From positions 2,467,501 to 2,531,500 of the forward strand of contig CM034388.1 in the NCBI GenBank assembly GCA_019925095.2: 64,000 nucleotides of DNA, read 5' to 3'. The notes beneath the pieces were generated by a model. The model was not told the DNA's origin, did no database searches, and saw only the letters and a list, made by a program, of their open reading frames with translations. The DNA comes from Dendrolimus kikuchii. Its lineage: Eukaryota > Arthropoda > Insecta > Lepidoptera > Lasiocampidae. This document shows, piece after piece, positions 17,680 to 30,641 of this stretch. How positions within the stretch are numbered: the first letter of the stretch is position 1; each line of letters starts with the position of its first letter. Made by a program: the position numbers and the translations under genes.

Positions 17680-18670
17680 GGATCATCGACATTCGACCGC
17701 CGCTGCGCAAGCGCATACGGCGGTGAGCCACGCTCGCACATTGACGCCTCCGATATTACTATGCGTCGCGCTGAGCACTAAACGCGCGTGAATTTAAATC
17801 GCGGGAGAAGCCCACCAGCATATTTGTATTAAAAAGCTCAACCGTGAAATACGACTTGAAGGTGTCACAAGATCTCCCAGCATAGCATCAGTCAAAACCG
17901 CTTTTCAAGCAAGTCAGAGCCAAATTGAGGATCTTATATTAACGCCAAACGAGGGAGTTTTTGCAGCTGGTCCAAAAAACATATTTCACTAAACAGTTAA
18001 TATTTTCAATTCTTAGTGAAATAACAGCTTTCGCTTCAAAATAATCAATATCCTATATCCTATTGTTCACTTTCGACCAATATTATTATACATTTCTTTG
18101 AAAATAACACACCAAAAAAACTAACGGCTCTTAAACTACGCTCAGTGTTTGAATATTCGACCCTATGTAAAATTAGGTCGAAGACATAAACTTTTTTTAT
18201 ACAATGACAGCATAATATATAATCTCCTCAGAACTACTAAAACTATAGAAACCGTGCTAAAACAAAAGCTGAGTAACAGCTCTTTTATTCATGTAAAGTA
18301 TACATGTATACTACAGAATACATGAGTGCAACAGAAAACGTTTTATATTACTGTTGTTTCGAGTTACAAGTCTAAATTTGACATGTTCCAAGTCATAAAA
18401 AATATTTGATTATGCTACTAAATTAAAAATAATGTACTATCCATGATTTTTATTTTAAAGACCAACGTAATATGGTTATTCCTAGTTTAAAAAAAAGTGA
18501 TTGATTGTCGTCTCGCTTTAAACTAGTGACAACCTTATAAACAACGAATGTACGATTATGTACGCGTCTCTTTCACACACGCTGTCAACGCTACAAGTGA
18601 AAATAGTGTGGATCTATTCTACAGCGTAGGAAAGAGCTATATCAGTTAAAATATTTTGAGTTGATTTTTG
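17680..18670. other. Intergenic, nothing recognised
   Basis: AT-rich apart from a GC patch at 17680-17780. No supported gene, RNA or repeat identity. Confidence 0.35.
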
Positions 18671-18671
18671 A

Positions 18672-18780
18672 AGTGGTAACTTCTTATGGGAGGGTAAACC
18701 GCTTCGTTACGTAACGCGTTACGGCGCCATTCTATCTGGCCTTTCTCTCGCGCAAGTTATCACTTCTGTCGGGCGTCCGG
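18672..18780 (-). repeat. MITE fragment (inverted copy of 3275-3345)
   Basis: 'gtaacttcttatgggagggt' then 'ccgcttcgttacgtaacgcg' and, at the far side, 'agttatcacttct', which is an inverted terminus. Confidence 0.5.
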
Positions 18781-18807
18781 AGACGCACACGTTTTGTTTT
18801 TTTTTTA

Positions 18808-19010
18808 TTTGACCACATGAGCCTCTCTGGTTGAGTGGATTAAATTCTTGCCCGCGTAACGCACTTGTTTGTACGCAGAGGTCCTAGATTCGATTCCTGG
18901 CATTATAAACTCCTAGAGTGCTCTGTCCTATATCACCCATAACACGAGGACAGATTGCTTAGCTTGGAGATATACAATGCGTGTTATTGTCTGCCGATTA
19001 TTATTTGTTT
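18808..19010 (+). repeat. tRNA-derived SINE (family 1), diverged
   Basis: 'ctctctggttgagtggatta' (A box), 'agattcgattcctgg' (B box), 'cacccataacacgaggac', ending 'tgtctgccgattatta'. Confidence 0.65.
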
Positions 19011-20621
19011 ATTTATAAAACCCGCAAACATCTTCCTTCTAGGTCCTTCGAGCCGGATTTTTAATACGATTTCTATAGTTTCAATCAATGTTCCGAGATA
19101 ATTTCATATAACTACAATATACATAATCTATACATTTTCTTTACTTATGGCAACATATCAGGAATATTATTGTTTTTTTTTAATTACTAGCATTTATTTT
19201 TTAGAATTCATTCTCTAAGAAGGTAGACTGGAGCATTTCAACAACAGTAGCGTATTATAAAATACTATTTTGTCATAATTTTTTTTCCTAATATAATTTT
19301 ATTATACATAATAATAATATGTCATTATAGTTTAAATTACTTAGGACTCAAGTTCATTAATGATTTCGTTAATATGTCGAGCCATGGATGAAGAAAAATA
19401 GTGATGAAAATTGTTTAGCAAAAACGTAGTTATGTAAACCAAATTTCGGTATAGCTAGATGGCGCCACAAGTAATTCTTATCTAGCTTTCTGATGTATAA
19501 ATACATTATATCTTTAATACTAAATTAGTGGACATTTGACAATAAAGTTTTTTAGGACTTAATTTTTGATTCATTGGTTTTTAATTTAAGCAATCTTTTT
19601 GAATGCTTGTTAGATTATTGTACTATTTTACTGAGTTTCTTTACTGACTGAATGAAAATAGAGGTTAGTTGTATCCATTACCTCACTAGTCGTTTCGTTC
19701 TGTAATCGCTCGAATCGCTCTTCGGCTTTGGTCCGATGTACATGTCGTAAAAGCGCTCTAGGGCGGCAAATTATTGGGCGAGAAGTAAGACTTAATTAAA
19801 TCGGTTATTATGCCTTAAAGTTAAAATAGCGAAAGAATCACAGGCGGCGCTATCCAAAACTACGTTTTTCACTTGTCCATTGTCATACTAATAGTTCTTC
19901 TACGGCCATATAAAACATCTACGATAAAATAAGATAGCAGGCACGATTTTTGTATTAAACGTTTCCAGACTCGCAGAGAACATAAAAAAACGGCCAAGCG
20001 CGTGTCGGTCCGATCACAATTATATGTTCTGCGGTGACGGTGAGCACTGTTTTCATAATCTGCCAACAGAACACTGAAAAAGCGTTCGATCAAAAGTACC
20101 TAACTCGAAAACCACTCAAAGTTATGTTTCAAACAATTTTGAGTGTTTTTAAATTATATTATCTTCGATCACTACGATGCGTATTAAACTTATGTTTATT
20201 TTAAGCACATTTTTTTATAAGATTTTTTCCTATATACAAACAATATAAACAGTAACTATTATTGGCACTGCACAGTTTTTAATTAAATATTTAAAGAAAA
20301 AAAAATGGGATGAATTTACATTAAAATTTATGATTTTTATCATCATTTAAGAACTGTGTGTGCTCTTGTCAATGGAGCTGCTTTTTGATCTTTTCTGATA
20401 TACGCCAGCTGTTTTACTTCTTTGTGTGAAACTACACCCAATTTTTCCCAATTGCTCGCCTTGGCCTTACTCTCCATGCTCCCACTTTGTTTTCGATTAA
20501 TGTGCTATAAATGGCCAAACATCTGCCAGCTTCTTCCTTCCTCTTTTTATAATTTATAAACGACCATTGTTACAATTCAAATTCACAAAAAAATACCCCC
20601 TTCTCAAATTCTTATAATTTT
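19011..20621. other. AT-rich intergenic DNA, one degraded repeat
   Basis: At 19680-19800 'gctttggtccgatgtacatg' and 'agcgctctagggcggc' resemble 32940-33000. Otherwise no recognisable features. Confidence 0.35.
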
Positions 20622-20905
20622 ACTAAAGATTCTCTGAAAATCCTATTAAAGTGGTCAAAACTTAAAAAGCACAACCAAAATTTGTTCGAAGAAAATATTT
20701 TGAGTAATTATTGAGATTTTGGTAACGTGTAATCAAAACGCTTTTTAAGGTTTCATAGTGAAATGGTATATGGTTAAAAAAGTTGGTTACCATTTCGGAA
20801 CTGCATACCATTTATGGTCCGGACACGCACTTGGCCGATTTAATACAAATTTCCTAAACAACAACATATTTCATTTTATATATATTTTCATCCCATTTTT
20901 TAACT
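20622..20905 (+). repeat. Long direct repeat, left copy (flanks satellite array)
   Basis: Matches 27503-27793 in the same orientation with few differences, e.g. 'gtggtcaaaacttaaaaagc', 'cttttaaggtttcatagtga' and 'cggacacgcacttggccgat'. Confidence 0.85.
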
Positions 20906-21041
20906 GTATTATAATAATATTATATACACACCTACAGTGGAATGTTCTTACAACAATTATAATACATAGTATTTTTTTAAATATATTTTTTACATAATAC
21001 ATAACTTTGTATATTGTACTATCTTAACTAGTTACGCCGCG

Positions 21042-21182
21042 TTCCTATATTCCTTACTAACCGTTCATTTGCCTTACTACCGGTTAAAATTTGGCAAAGC
21101 TCCCCATACAAGTAAAGTCAAATTTCTACCGTTGCTAAGGCAAGCGAATGAATAGTAACAACAATATATAGGAACCGGCCAT
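21042..21182. repeat. MITE with 'cctatat' termini
   Basis: Left 'cgcgttcctatattccttac' and right 'atatataggaaccggcc' form inverted ends. Interior shares 'catttgccttacta.cggtt' with 30642-30778. Confidence 0.55.
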
Positions 21183-21491
21183 CATTCGCCTTTACATTAG
21201 TAGAAATTTGACATTACTTACATGGTGGTAAGCGATAGGAAATAAGACAAATCACAAAAGTAGAAGATTTAATAGGGGAAAAATTCAAAGGCTCGAATGG
21301 AGAGTGACCGAGCATATGACACGAGAAAGCACTGTAAAATGGACAAAGATGATAACGGAGTTGTTTGAAGTTGCAAGTCGCTTATGACCAAGACTAGCGA
21401 GAGACAGGGATACATGGAAGGAAAGAGAGAGAGATAGATCAATAAAGCAGGACTCGAAATGCCGGTAAAAATATGGTATCGTTATTTATCG

Positions 21492-24400
21492 GTGCAGGAA
21501 TGGAGAAAGAATACAATTTCCTGCGGCCAGGCGGCCTGTCGTAAGAGGCGACTTAACAACCCACAGCCAGGTGGTAGGGTATTTGCTCGACTGGATGGCG
21601 ACCACCCCTGGTCTAGAGTATGCCGCTATAACAGCAGCAGCGCATTTGTAGCACCTTTGGTGTTGAAAATGTCCATAGGCGATGGTAATCGCTTTCCATC
21701 ATGTGGGCTGTCTGCTGAACTCCTGCAATAAAAAATAAAAAAATTAGGCTAATTTCCGATAACGGTAAAAAATAAAAATAGTTATAAAACTTCCCGTTAT
21801 TTCTAGCCATTTTACCGGTTAAAATATAACGTCAATACTATTTTTATCCGTAATTATACCGTTATAACTGTTTTGTTAGTGTTACCATCGTCGCACTCTT
21901 TCACTCGCAAAGACTTTCTTGTTTCTTTCGTTAACATACAGAGGCCCATTTTTAAGAATTGTCTTTGTCGCATGTCCTGTAATAAGGCCAATTCTTATAA
22001 ATGGCAACGTCGCTTGAAGTACCGTAAAAAATACGGTTACGTATCACGTTATACATACTATTTTTAACGTTCTATTATAATGTTAAAATCACGTTTTTAT
22101 CCGTGCAGGAACGGAGAAAGAATACAATTTCCTGCGGCCAGGCGGCCTGTCGTAAGAGGCGACTTAACAACCCACAGCCAGGTGGTAGGGTATTTGCTCG
22201 ACTGGATGGCGACCACCCCTGGTCTAGAGTATGCCGCTATAACAGCAGCAGCGCATTTGTAGCACCTTTGGTGTTGAAAATGTCCATAGGCGATGGTAAT
22301 CGCTTTCCATCATGTGGGCTGTCTGCTGAACTCCTGCAATAAAAAATAAAAAAATTAGGCTAATTTCCGATAACGGTAAAAAATAAAAATAGTTATAAAA
22401 CTTCCCGTTATTTCTAGCCATTTTACCGGTAAAAAATATAACGTCAATACTATTTTTATCCGTAATTATACCGTTATAACTGTTTTGTTAGTGTTACCAT
22501 CGTCGCACTCTTTCACTCGCAAAGACTTTCTTGTTTCTTTCGTTAACATACAGAGGCCCATTTTTAAGAATTGTCTTTGTCGCATGTCCTGTAATAAGGC
22601 CAATTCTTATAAATGGCAACGTCGCTTGAAGTACCGTAAAAAATACGGTTACGTATCACGTTATACATACTATTTTTAACGTTCTATTATAATGTTAAAA
22701 TCACGTTTTTATCCGTGCAGGAACGGAGAAAGAATACAATTTCCTGCGGCCAGGCGGCCTGTCGTAAGAGGCGACTTAACAACCCACAGCCAGGTGGTAG
22801 GGTATTTGCTCGACTGGATGGCGACCACCCCTGGTCTAGAGTATGCCGCTATAACAGCAGCAGCGCATTTGTAGCACCTTTGGTGTTGAAAATGTCCATA
22901 GGCGATGGTAATCGCTTTCCATCATGTGGGCTGTCTGCTGAACTCCTGCAATAAAAAATAAAAAAATTAGGCTAATTTCCGATAACGGTAAAAAATAAAA
23001 ATAGTTATAAAACTTCCCGTTATTTCTAGCCATTTTACCGGTAAAAAATATAACGTCAATACTATTTTTATCCGTAATTATACCGTTATAACTGTTTTGT
23101 TAGTGTTACCATCGTCGCACTCTTTCACTCGCAAAGACTTTCTTGTTTCTTTCGTTAACATACAGAGGCCCATTTTTAAGAATTGTCTTTGTCGCATGTC
23201 CTGTAATAAGGCCAATTCTTATAAATGGCAACGTCGCTTGAAGTACCGTAAAAAATACGGTTACGTATCACGTTATACATACTATTTTTAACGTTCTATT
23301 ATAATGTTAAAATCACGTTTTTATCCGTGCAGGAACGGAGAAAGAATACAATTTCCTGCGGCCAGGCGGCCTGTCGTAAGAGGCGACTTAACAACCCACA
23401 GCCAGGTGGTAGGGTATTTGCTCGACTGGATGGCGACCACCCCTGGTCTAGAGTATGCCGCTATAACAGCAGCAGCGCATTTGTAGCACCTTTGGTGTTG
23501 AAAATGTCCATAGGCGATGGTAATCGCTTTCCATCATGTGGGCTGTCTGCTGAACTCCTGCAATAAAAAATAAAAAAATTAGGCTAATTTCCGATAACGG
23601 TAAAAAATAAAAATAGTTATAAAACTTCCCGTTATTTCTAGCCATTTTACCGGTAAAAAATATAACGTCAATACTATTTTTATCCGTAATTATACCGTTA
23701 TAACTGTTTTGTTAGTGTTACCATCGTCGCACTCTTTCACTCGCAAAGACTTTCTTGTTTCTTTCGTTAACATACAGAGGCCCATTTTTAAGAATTGTCT
23801 TTGTCGCATGTCCTGTAATAAGGCCAATTCTTATAAATGGCAACGTCGCTTGAAGTACCGTAAAAAATACGGTTACGTATCACGTTATACATACTATTTT
23901 TAACGTTCTATTATAATGTTAAAATCACGTTTTTATCCGTGCAGGAACGGAGAAAGAATACAATTTCCTGCGGCCAGGCGGCCTGTCGTAAGAGGCGACT
24001 TAACAACCCACAGCCAGGTGGTAGGGTATTTGCTCGACTGGATGGCGACCACCCCTGGTCTAGAGTATGCCGCTATAACAGCAGCAGCGCATTTGTAGCA
24101 CCTTTGGTGTTGAAAATGTCCATAGGCGATGGTAATCGCTTTCCATCATGTGGGCTGTCTGCTGAACTCCTGCAATAAAAAATAAAAAAATTAGGCTAAT
24201 TTCCGATAACGGTAAAAAATAAAAATAGTTATAAAACTTCCCGTTATTTCTAGCCATTTTACCGGTAAAAAACATAACGTCAATACTATTTTTATCCGTA
24301 ATTATACCGTTATAACTGTTTTGTTAGTGTTACCATCGTCGCACTCTTTCACTCGCAAAGACTTTCTTGTTTCTTTCGTTAACATACAGAGGCCCATTTT

Positions 24401-26998
24401 TAAGAATTGTCTTTGTCGCATGTCCTGTAATAAGGCCAATTCTTATAAATGGCAACGTCGCTTGAAGTACCGTAAAAAATACGGTTACGTATCACGTTAT
24501 ACATACTATTTTTAACGTTCTATTATAATGTTAAAATCACGTTTTTATCCGTGCAGGAACGGAGAAAGAATACAATTTCCTGCGGCCAGGCGGCCTGTCG
24601 TAAGAGGCGACTTAACAACCCACAGCCAGGTGGTAGGGTATTTGCTCGACTGGATGGCGACCACCCCTGGTCTAGAGTATGCCGCTATAACAGCAGCAGC
24701 GCATTTGTAGCACCTTTGGTGTTGAAAATGTCCATAGGCGATGGTAATCGCTTTCCATCATGTGGGCTGTCTGCTGAACTCCTGCAATAAAAAATAAAAA
24801 AATTAGGCTAATTTCCGATAACGGTAAAAAATAAAAATAGTTATAAAACTTCCCGTTATTTCTAGCCATTTTACCGGTAAAAAATATAACGTCAATACTA
24901 TTTTTATCCGTAATTATACCGTTATAACTGTTTTGTTAGTGTTACCATCGTCGCACTCTTTCACTCGCAAAGACTTTCTTGTTTCTTTCGTTAACATACA
25001 GAGGCCCATTTTTAAGAATTGTCTTTGTCGCATGTCCTGTAATAAGGCCAATTCTTATAAATGGCAACGTCGCTTGAAGTACCGTAAAAAATACGGTTAC
25101 GTATCACGTTATACATACTATTTTTAACGTTCTATTATAATGTTAAAATCACGTTTTTATCCGTGCAGGAACGGAGAAAGAATACAATTTCCTGCGGCCA
25201 GGCGGCCTGTCGTAAGAGGCGACTTAACAACCCACAGCCAGGTGGTAGGGTATTTGCTCGACTGGATGGCGACCACCCCTGGTCTAGAGTATGCCGCTAT
25301 AACAGCAGCAGCGCATTTGTAGCACCTTTGGTGTTGAAAATGTCCATAGGCGATGGTAATCGCTTTCCATCATGTGGGCTGTCTGCTGAACTCCTGCAAT
25401 AAAAAATAAAAAAATTAGGCTAATTTCCGATAACGGTAAAAAATAAAAATAGTTATAAAACTTCCCGTTATTTCTAGCCATTTTACCGGTAAAAAATATA
25501 ACGTCAATACTATTTTTATCCGTAATTATACCGTTATAACTGTTTTGTTAGTGTTACCATCGTCGCACTCTTTCACTCGCAAAGACTTTCTTGTTTCTTT
25601 CGTTAACATACAGAGGCCCATTTTTAAGAATTGTCTTTGTCGCATGTCCTGTAATAAGGCCAATTCTTATAAATGGCAACGTCGCTTGAAGTACCGTAAA
25701 AAATACGGTTACGTATCACGTTATACATACTATTTTTAACGTTCTATTATAATGTTAAAATCACGTTTTTATCCGTGCAGGAACGGAGAAAGAATACAAT
25801 TTCCTGCGGCCAGGCGGCCTGTCGTAAGAGGCGACTTAACAACCCACAGCCAGGTGGTAGGGTATTTGCTCGACTGGATGGCGACCACCCCTGGTCTAGA
25901 GTATGCCGCTATAACAGCAGCAGCGCATTTGTAGCACCTTTGGTGTTGAAAATGTCCATAGGCGATGGTAATCGCTTTCCATCATGTGGGCTGTCTGCTG
26001 AACTCCTGCAATAAAAAATAAAAAAATTAGGCTAATTTCCGATAACGGTAAAAAATAAAAATAGTTATAAAACTTCCCGTTATTTCTAGCCATTTTACCG
26101 GTAAAAAATATAACGTCAATACTATTTTTATCCGTAATTATACCGTTATAACTGTTTTGTTAGTGTTACCATCGTCGCACTCTTTCACTCGCAAAGACTT
26201 TCTTGTTTCTTTCGTTAACATACAGAGGCCCATTTTTAAGAATTGTCTTTGTCGCATGTCCTGTAATAAGGCCAATTCTTATAAATGGCAACGTCGCTTG
26301 AAGTACCGTAAAAAATACGGTTACGTATCACGTTATACATACTATTTTTAACGTTCTATTATAATGTTAAAATCACGTTTTTATCCGTGCAGGAACGGAG
26401 AAAGAATACAATTTCCTGCGGCCAGGCGGCCTGTCGTAAGAGGCGACTTAACAACCCACAGCCAGGTGGTAGGGTATTTGCTCGACTGGATGGCGACCAC
26501 CCCTGGTCTAGAGTATGCCGCTATAACAGCAGCAGCGCATTTGTAGCACCTTTGGTGTTGAAAATGTCCATAGGCGATGGTAATCGCTTTCCATCATGTG
26601 GGCTGTCTGCTGAACTCCTGCAATAAAAAATAAAAAAATTAGGCTAATTTCCGATAACGGTAAAAAATAAAAATAGTTATAAAACTTCCCGTTATTTCTA
26701 GCCATTTTACCGGTAAAAAATATAACGTCAATACTATTTTTATCCGTAATTATACCGTTATAACTGTTTTGTTAGTGTTACCATCGTCGCACTCTTTCAC
26801 TCGCAAAGACTTTCTTGTTTCTTTCGTTAACATACAGAGGCCCATTTTTAAGAATTGTCTTTGTCGCATGTCCTGTAATAAGGCCAATTCTTATAAATGG
26901 CAACGTCGCTTGAAGTACCGTAAAAAATACGGTTACGTATCACGTTATACATACTATTTTTAACGTTCTATTATAATGTTAAAATCACGTTTTTATCC
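21492..26998 (+). repeat. 612-bp satellite array, nine tandem units
   Basis: Units start at 21492 (611 bp), 22103, 22715, 23327, 23939, 24551, 25163, 25775 and 26387 (612 bp each). They are almost identical by eye: unit 1 lacks one base near 21831 and the fifth unit has T to C at 24272. Each unit is about 245 bp of an A-tailed retroposon lacking about 60 internal bp ('accttgagttgtgttccggc' region), plus about 365 bp of AT-rich sequence with an 'accgta...tacggt' hairpin. The short open frames repeated in every unit are not taken as genes. Confidence 0.97.
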
Positions 26999-27300
26999 GT
27001 GCAGGAACGGAGAAAGAATACAATTTCCTGCGTTGGGGCGGCCTGTCGTAAGAGGCGACTTAACAACCCACAGTCAGCTGGTAGGGCATTTGCCCGACTG
27101 GACGGCTACCACCCCTGGTCTAAAGCATGTCGCCATAACAACCTTGAGTTGTGTTCCGGCATTAGTGACCAGTCTCCTTTAAGAGAGCAGCAGCAGCGCA
27201 TTTGTAGCACCTTTGGTGTTGCAAATGTCCATAGGCGATGGTAACAGCTTTTCATCAAGTGGGCCGTTTGCCTGTCTGATGATCTACTGCAATATGAAAA
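26999..27300 (+). repeat. A-tailed retroposon, undeleted copy ending the array
   Basis: Continues from the last satellite unit at 'gtgcaggaacggagaaag' but keeps the 'accttgagttgtgttccgg' segment the units lack, and ends 'gatctactgcaatatgaaaa'. Confidence 0.8.
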
Positions 27301-27454
27301 AAATGAAAAAAAAGTTTAAATCATAAGTTACCAAGTAACGGTAAAAAAGTACAGCGGTAATTTTTAAAAATACCGGTAATTACCTATTTTTTAAAAATAC
27401 CCTAATCTTTAAGAATATACTTAAGAAACTTAATTGTAAAAATCTATTATTAGC

Positions 27455-27503
27455 AATAAAGGCTATTTTGATTTTGCTATGGAGCTATGTCAAATTTTAA
27501 CCA
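27455..27503 (+). repeat. 49-bp direct repeat, copy 1
   Basis: Begins 'aataaaggctattttgattt', ends 'caaattttaacca'. Identical by eye to 27796-27844. The pair brackets the right-hand long repeat. Confidence 0.85.
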
Positions 27504-27793
27504 CTAAAGATTAATTCTCTGAAAATCCTATTAAAGTGGTCAAAACTTAAAAAGCACAACAAAAAATTTGTTCAAAGAAAATATTTTGAGTAATTATTGA
27601 GATTTTGGTAACGTGTAATCAAAACGCTTTTTAAGGTTTCATAGTGAAATGGAATATGGTTAAAAAAATTGGTTACCATTTCGGAACCGCATACCATTTA
27701 TGGTTCGGACACGCACTTGGCCGATTTAATACAAATTTCCTAAACAACAACATATTTCATTTTATATATATATTTTCATCCCATTATTTAACT
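27503..27793 (+). repeat. Long direct repeat, right copy
   Basis: Counterpart of 20622-20905, with small indels (e.g. an extra 'taa' near 27512). Confidence 0.85.
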
Positions 27794-27795
27794 TT

Positions 27796-27844
27796 AATAA
27801 AGGCTATTTTGATTTTGCTATGGAGCTATGTCAAATTTTAACCA
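27796..27844 (+). repeat. 49-bp direct repeat, copy 2
   Basis: Second copy of the sequence at 27455-27503, starting exactly after the long repeat. Confidence 0.85.
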
Positions 27845-27849
27845 GTGAG

Positions 27850-29560
27850 GCAATTAAACGGTTAGTAACAAAAACCGACCAATAAAAAATCTTTGATCAG
27901 TTTTACGCAACTTAGGTTTTAAAACTTTACATTTGTCAGAACCGAGCGAGAAAACAAACTCCTCCGCAGTACAACACTCGCGATCAAAGAACTGTACGGC
28001 GCATGAGTTTGGCAGTTGGCCGACGGTTTAAATGATATATTCATTTGACACGAAATGATCATTTGTCGTAATGTCAACTAAAGAAATTCAGATTATACCA
28101 TACCATCGTTGGCACCCAATCGATTTATTGATCCGGCAAACTTCGTACCGCCTCAGAATCAATAAATAAAAAAGCTGAATGATAACTGCAGAATGTTTCA
28201 ACTTTAGTAAAAAAAATGTGGTCAACACTTAACCGGAACGAACATCAAACGTTTGACATTCTAAACTAAAACAATGAAAAAAAAAATTTCACCTTTAAAT
28301 TTAATTTGATTTCTGAACGACTTCTAAAAATTGATTTTTAAACGACGGGACGAACATCAAATGTTTGACAAGTAGGAATAGTTTCTAAGGAAAAGCGAAA
28401 TTGTTGTTTTTACTATATTCCAAGCATTTTTTTCATATTTACTCACCTTTTAAACCTTCCCTGGACTTCCACAAATAATTCAAAACCAAAATTAGCCAAA
28501 CTAGTCCAGCCGTTCTCGAGTTTTAGCGAGACCAACGAACAGCTATTGATTTTTATATATGTATTTTTGGGAAATCTTTATTTTTTTTTATCTCCTAGCC
28601 ATATAATAATTTAACAATATTAAGATGATAATATATTTTGAATAAATTAATAGAGTACCAATCACTTAAGGGGGGGGGGGGGGAGTACCAATATAGGTAT
28701 AGTTCTATCTAATTGCTAAATTTTAATTTTAAAATATCACTATGCAATTCAATTATTATATATTATTCCCTGCGATACTAATAAGCCCTTGAGATTTCTG
28801 TGAACGTGCATATAAAAAAAATACATTTTAAACAAAATTACTTCTCTTTAAATGGCTTGACGGATTTTTGTTCAAGTATCCATGCATATTTTTCGTTTAG
28901 ATGAGAGTATTCTTCTTTAAAAAAAAAAAAGTTTGACATTTTAGAATAACCTCATTCACCTCGATCACTCGGCTCGTGCACTGTTCATAACCTAACGCTC
29001 GTCGCAACCGGTATACACATTTCACCAAAATACGTTTTTTTTTTTGCTTACAATACACATTTTACGAATATCTTATTTGACATTACGAGAAGTGGTCATC
29101 TCGAGTCATATTCCGAGTCAGTTTAAGCCCGTCATATATTTGTAGCTGTAAAAACAGCGTCATATAGATAGATAAAATAGTATACTTTTAACAATACGAT
29201 TAATAACTTCCCATAACACTGCCACTATAAGCTTCTTTCATTACAGCTTTCTTGAAGTTCACACTTACTTGATTTCAGTTGTCTTCATCCCAACTTCAGG
29301 AAAGTAAGTAAAGGAAAATAGATATTTGAGCGACTGTCTGTAATCGAATTTTCATAGCACCTACACACGATATGATGAAATCGTAACGTTCATCTACTTA
29401 TTTATCTTGCAGATATTATTCTCAAATTTTATTGGATTTGAATGGTCGAACTTAGACAGGAGAATATAATTTACTTATCCTTACACAAGGCTTAGTTAAA
29501 TTGTGTGTTTAAAAATTTAGATGTTTAATATAAAACATTTTCTACTTTAATATGTAACAC
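27850..29560. other. Intergenic, no gene; G14 run
   Basis: Unique AT-rich DNA. Contains 14 consecutive G at 28670-28683 bracketed by 'gagtaccaat' on both sides, and two 'cgaacatcaaa.gtttgaca' motifs near 28240 and 28350. Confidence 0.35.
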
Positions 29561-29564
29561 TGTT

Positions 29565-29812
29565 CCTTATAATAAAACTACGTTTTAACGGTTTTAAGCG
29601 CGGTAATTTTATTTGATTTTTTGGTTTTTCCGACGTTTAACAATACTCGTTGACACTTGACAGCTTTGTCTTCCGTGATCACGGCCACCGAAAAGTGGCC
29701 GAAACGTCGGAAAAACCAAAAACCAAAATCAAATACAATTACCGCGCTTAAAACCGTTAAAACGTAGTTTCATTATGTATACAAGTCGCGAAAATTTAAG
29801 AAAATATTACTG
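29565..29812. repeat. Long-TIR foldback MITE
   Basis: 'actacgttttaacggtttta' and 'cggtaattttatttgatttt' at the left are mirrored by 'aaaaccgttaaaacgtagtt' at the right. Interior holds 'cttccgtgatcacggccacc'. Confidence 0.7.
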
Positions 29813-30202
29813 TTCCTTATGTTGGGGCCGCAGCTGCGATTTTTGATGCGATATTGTTTTCATTTATTAATGACGTTAAATATTGACAGATATCGTATAT
29901 ACAGCGTGTATTTTTCCAGTTGGTCTTCGGGGCCGAATCCTAACCTATGCTAGATTACGAAAAACACACAAAGGAGTTCCGAAGCCGATTTTGACCAAAA
30001 CTAAAATGGTATCATTCGATGTTTGAAAAATCAATTACCCTTGTCAGGAGTCGAATCGGTTGATTGGGAAAAAGTAAATACACCTTTGTTATTTATACTA
30101 AATCCTAGTCTAGCTGTGAATGAACATCAATCGGAAAACAAGGGAAAGGGTTGTTTTTGAACAAAAGGCTCCATTTTCCATACATTGTATGGAAAATCGA
30201 AT

Positions 30203-30236
<34 letters not shown>
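30203..30236. repeat. (TA)n microsatellite
   Basis: About 34 bp of alternating TA. Confidence 0.85.
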
Positions 30237-30240
<4 letters not shown>

Positions 30241-30313
30241 TTCTTTTGTAGACTAATGATAGTTTGACTTGAAACGTAACATTAACGGCAAACATGACAC
30301 CCAGTAGCTGTCT

Positions 30314-30392
30314 TAACCCTTAAGACAAAGACAAACCCGATCTGCACTCTCATCGCGGACACATATGTGCTAATAGTGAGCTAAAGGGTTAA
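30314..30392. mobile_element. piggyBac-type MITE, internally deleted
   Basis: Bounded by ttaaCCCTTaagac and agctaaAGGGttaa. Shares 'gcactctcatcgcg' and 'acacatatgtgctaatagtg' with 57081-57293 but lacks about 130 bp. Confidence 0.55.
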
Positions 30393-30641
30393 GTCAAAAT
30401 TTGTTAATTAACCTTAACTAATGGTGCTTGGTTATTTACCTGTTGTTATAAGAATCTGTCTCTGGAACATTCGCACAGAACTGTGAGCTGTCTTGTTTGA
30501 TAGTCCATCCATCCATCCATCCATTAATGAATATATATATTCATTAATGGCGTTATTTAGTAACTATAAATAAGACACATTGGCTCATAGTCAATAACTT
30601 TAACATTATCGCAGGTGCGGCTCCAGCATTAAGTTGACTAA

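Noticed and set aside
21873..26963. Repeated 60-79-codon frames in every satellite unit as a multigene family
   Set aside because: They fall in retroposon and AT-rich DNA on both strands and lack any recognised domain; their repetition only reflects the tandem units.
21492..26998. CRISPR-like regular spacing of repeats
   Set aside because: Units are 612 bp, contiguous and nearly identical throughout with no variable spacers; it is a satellite in a eukaryotic genome.
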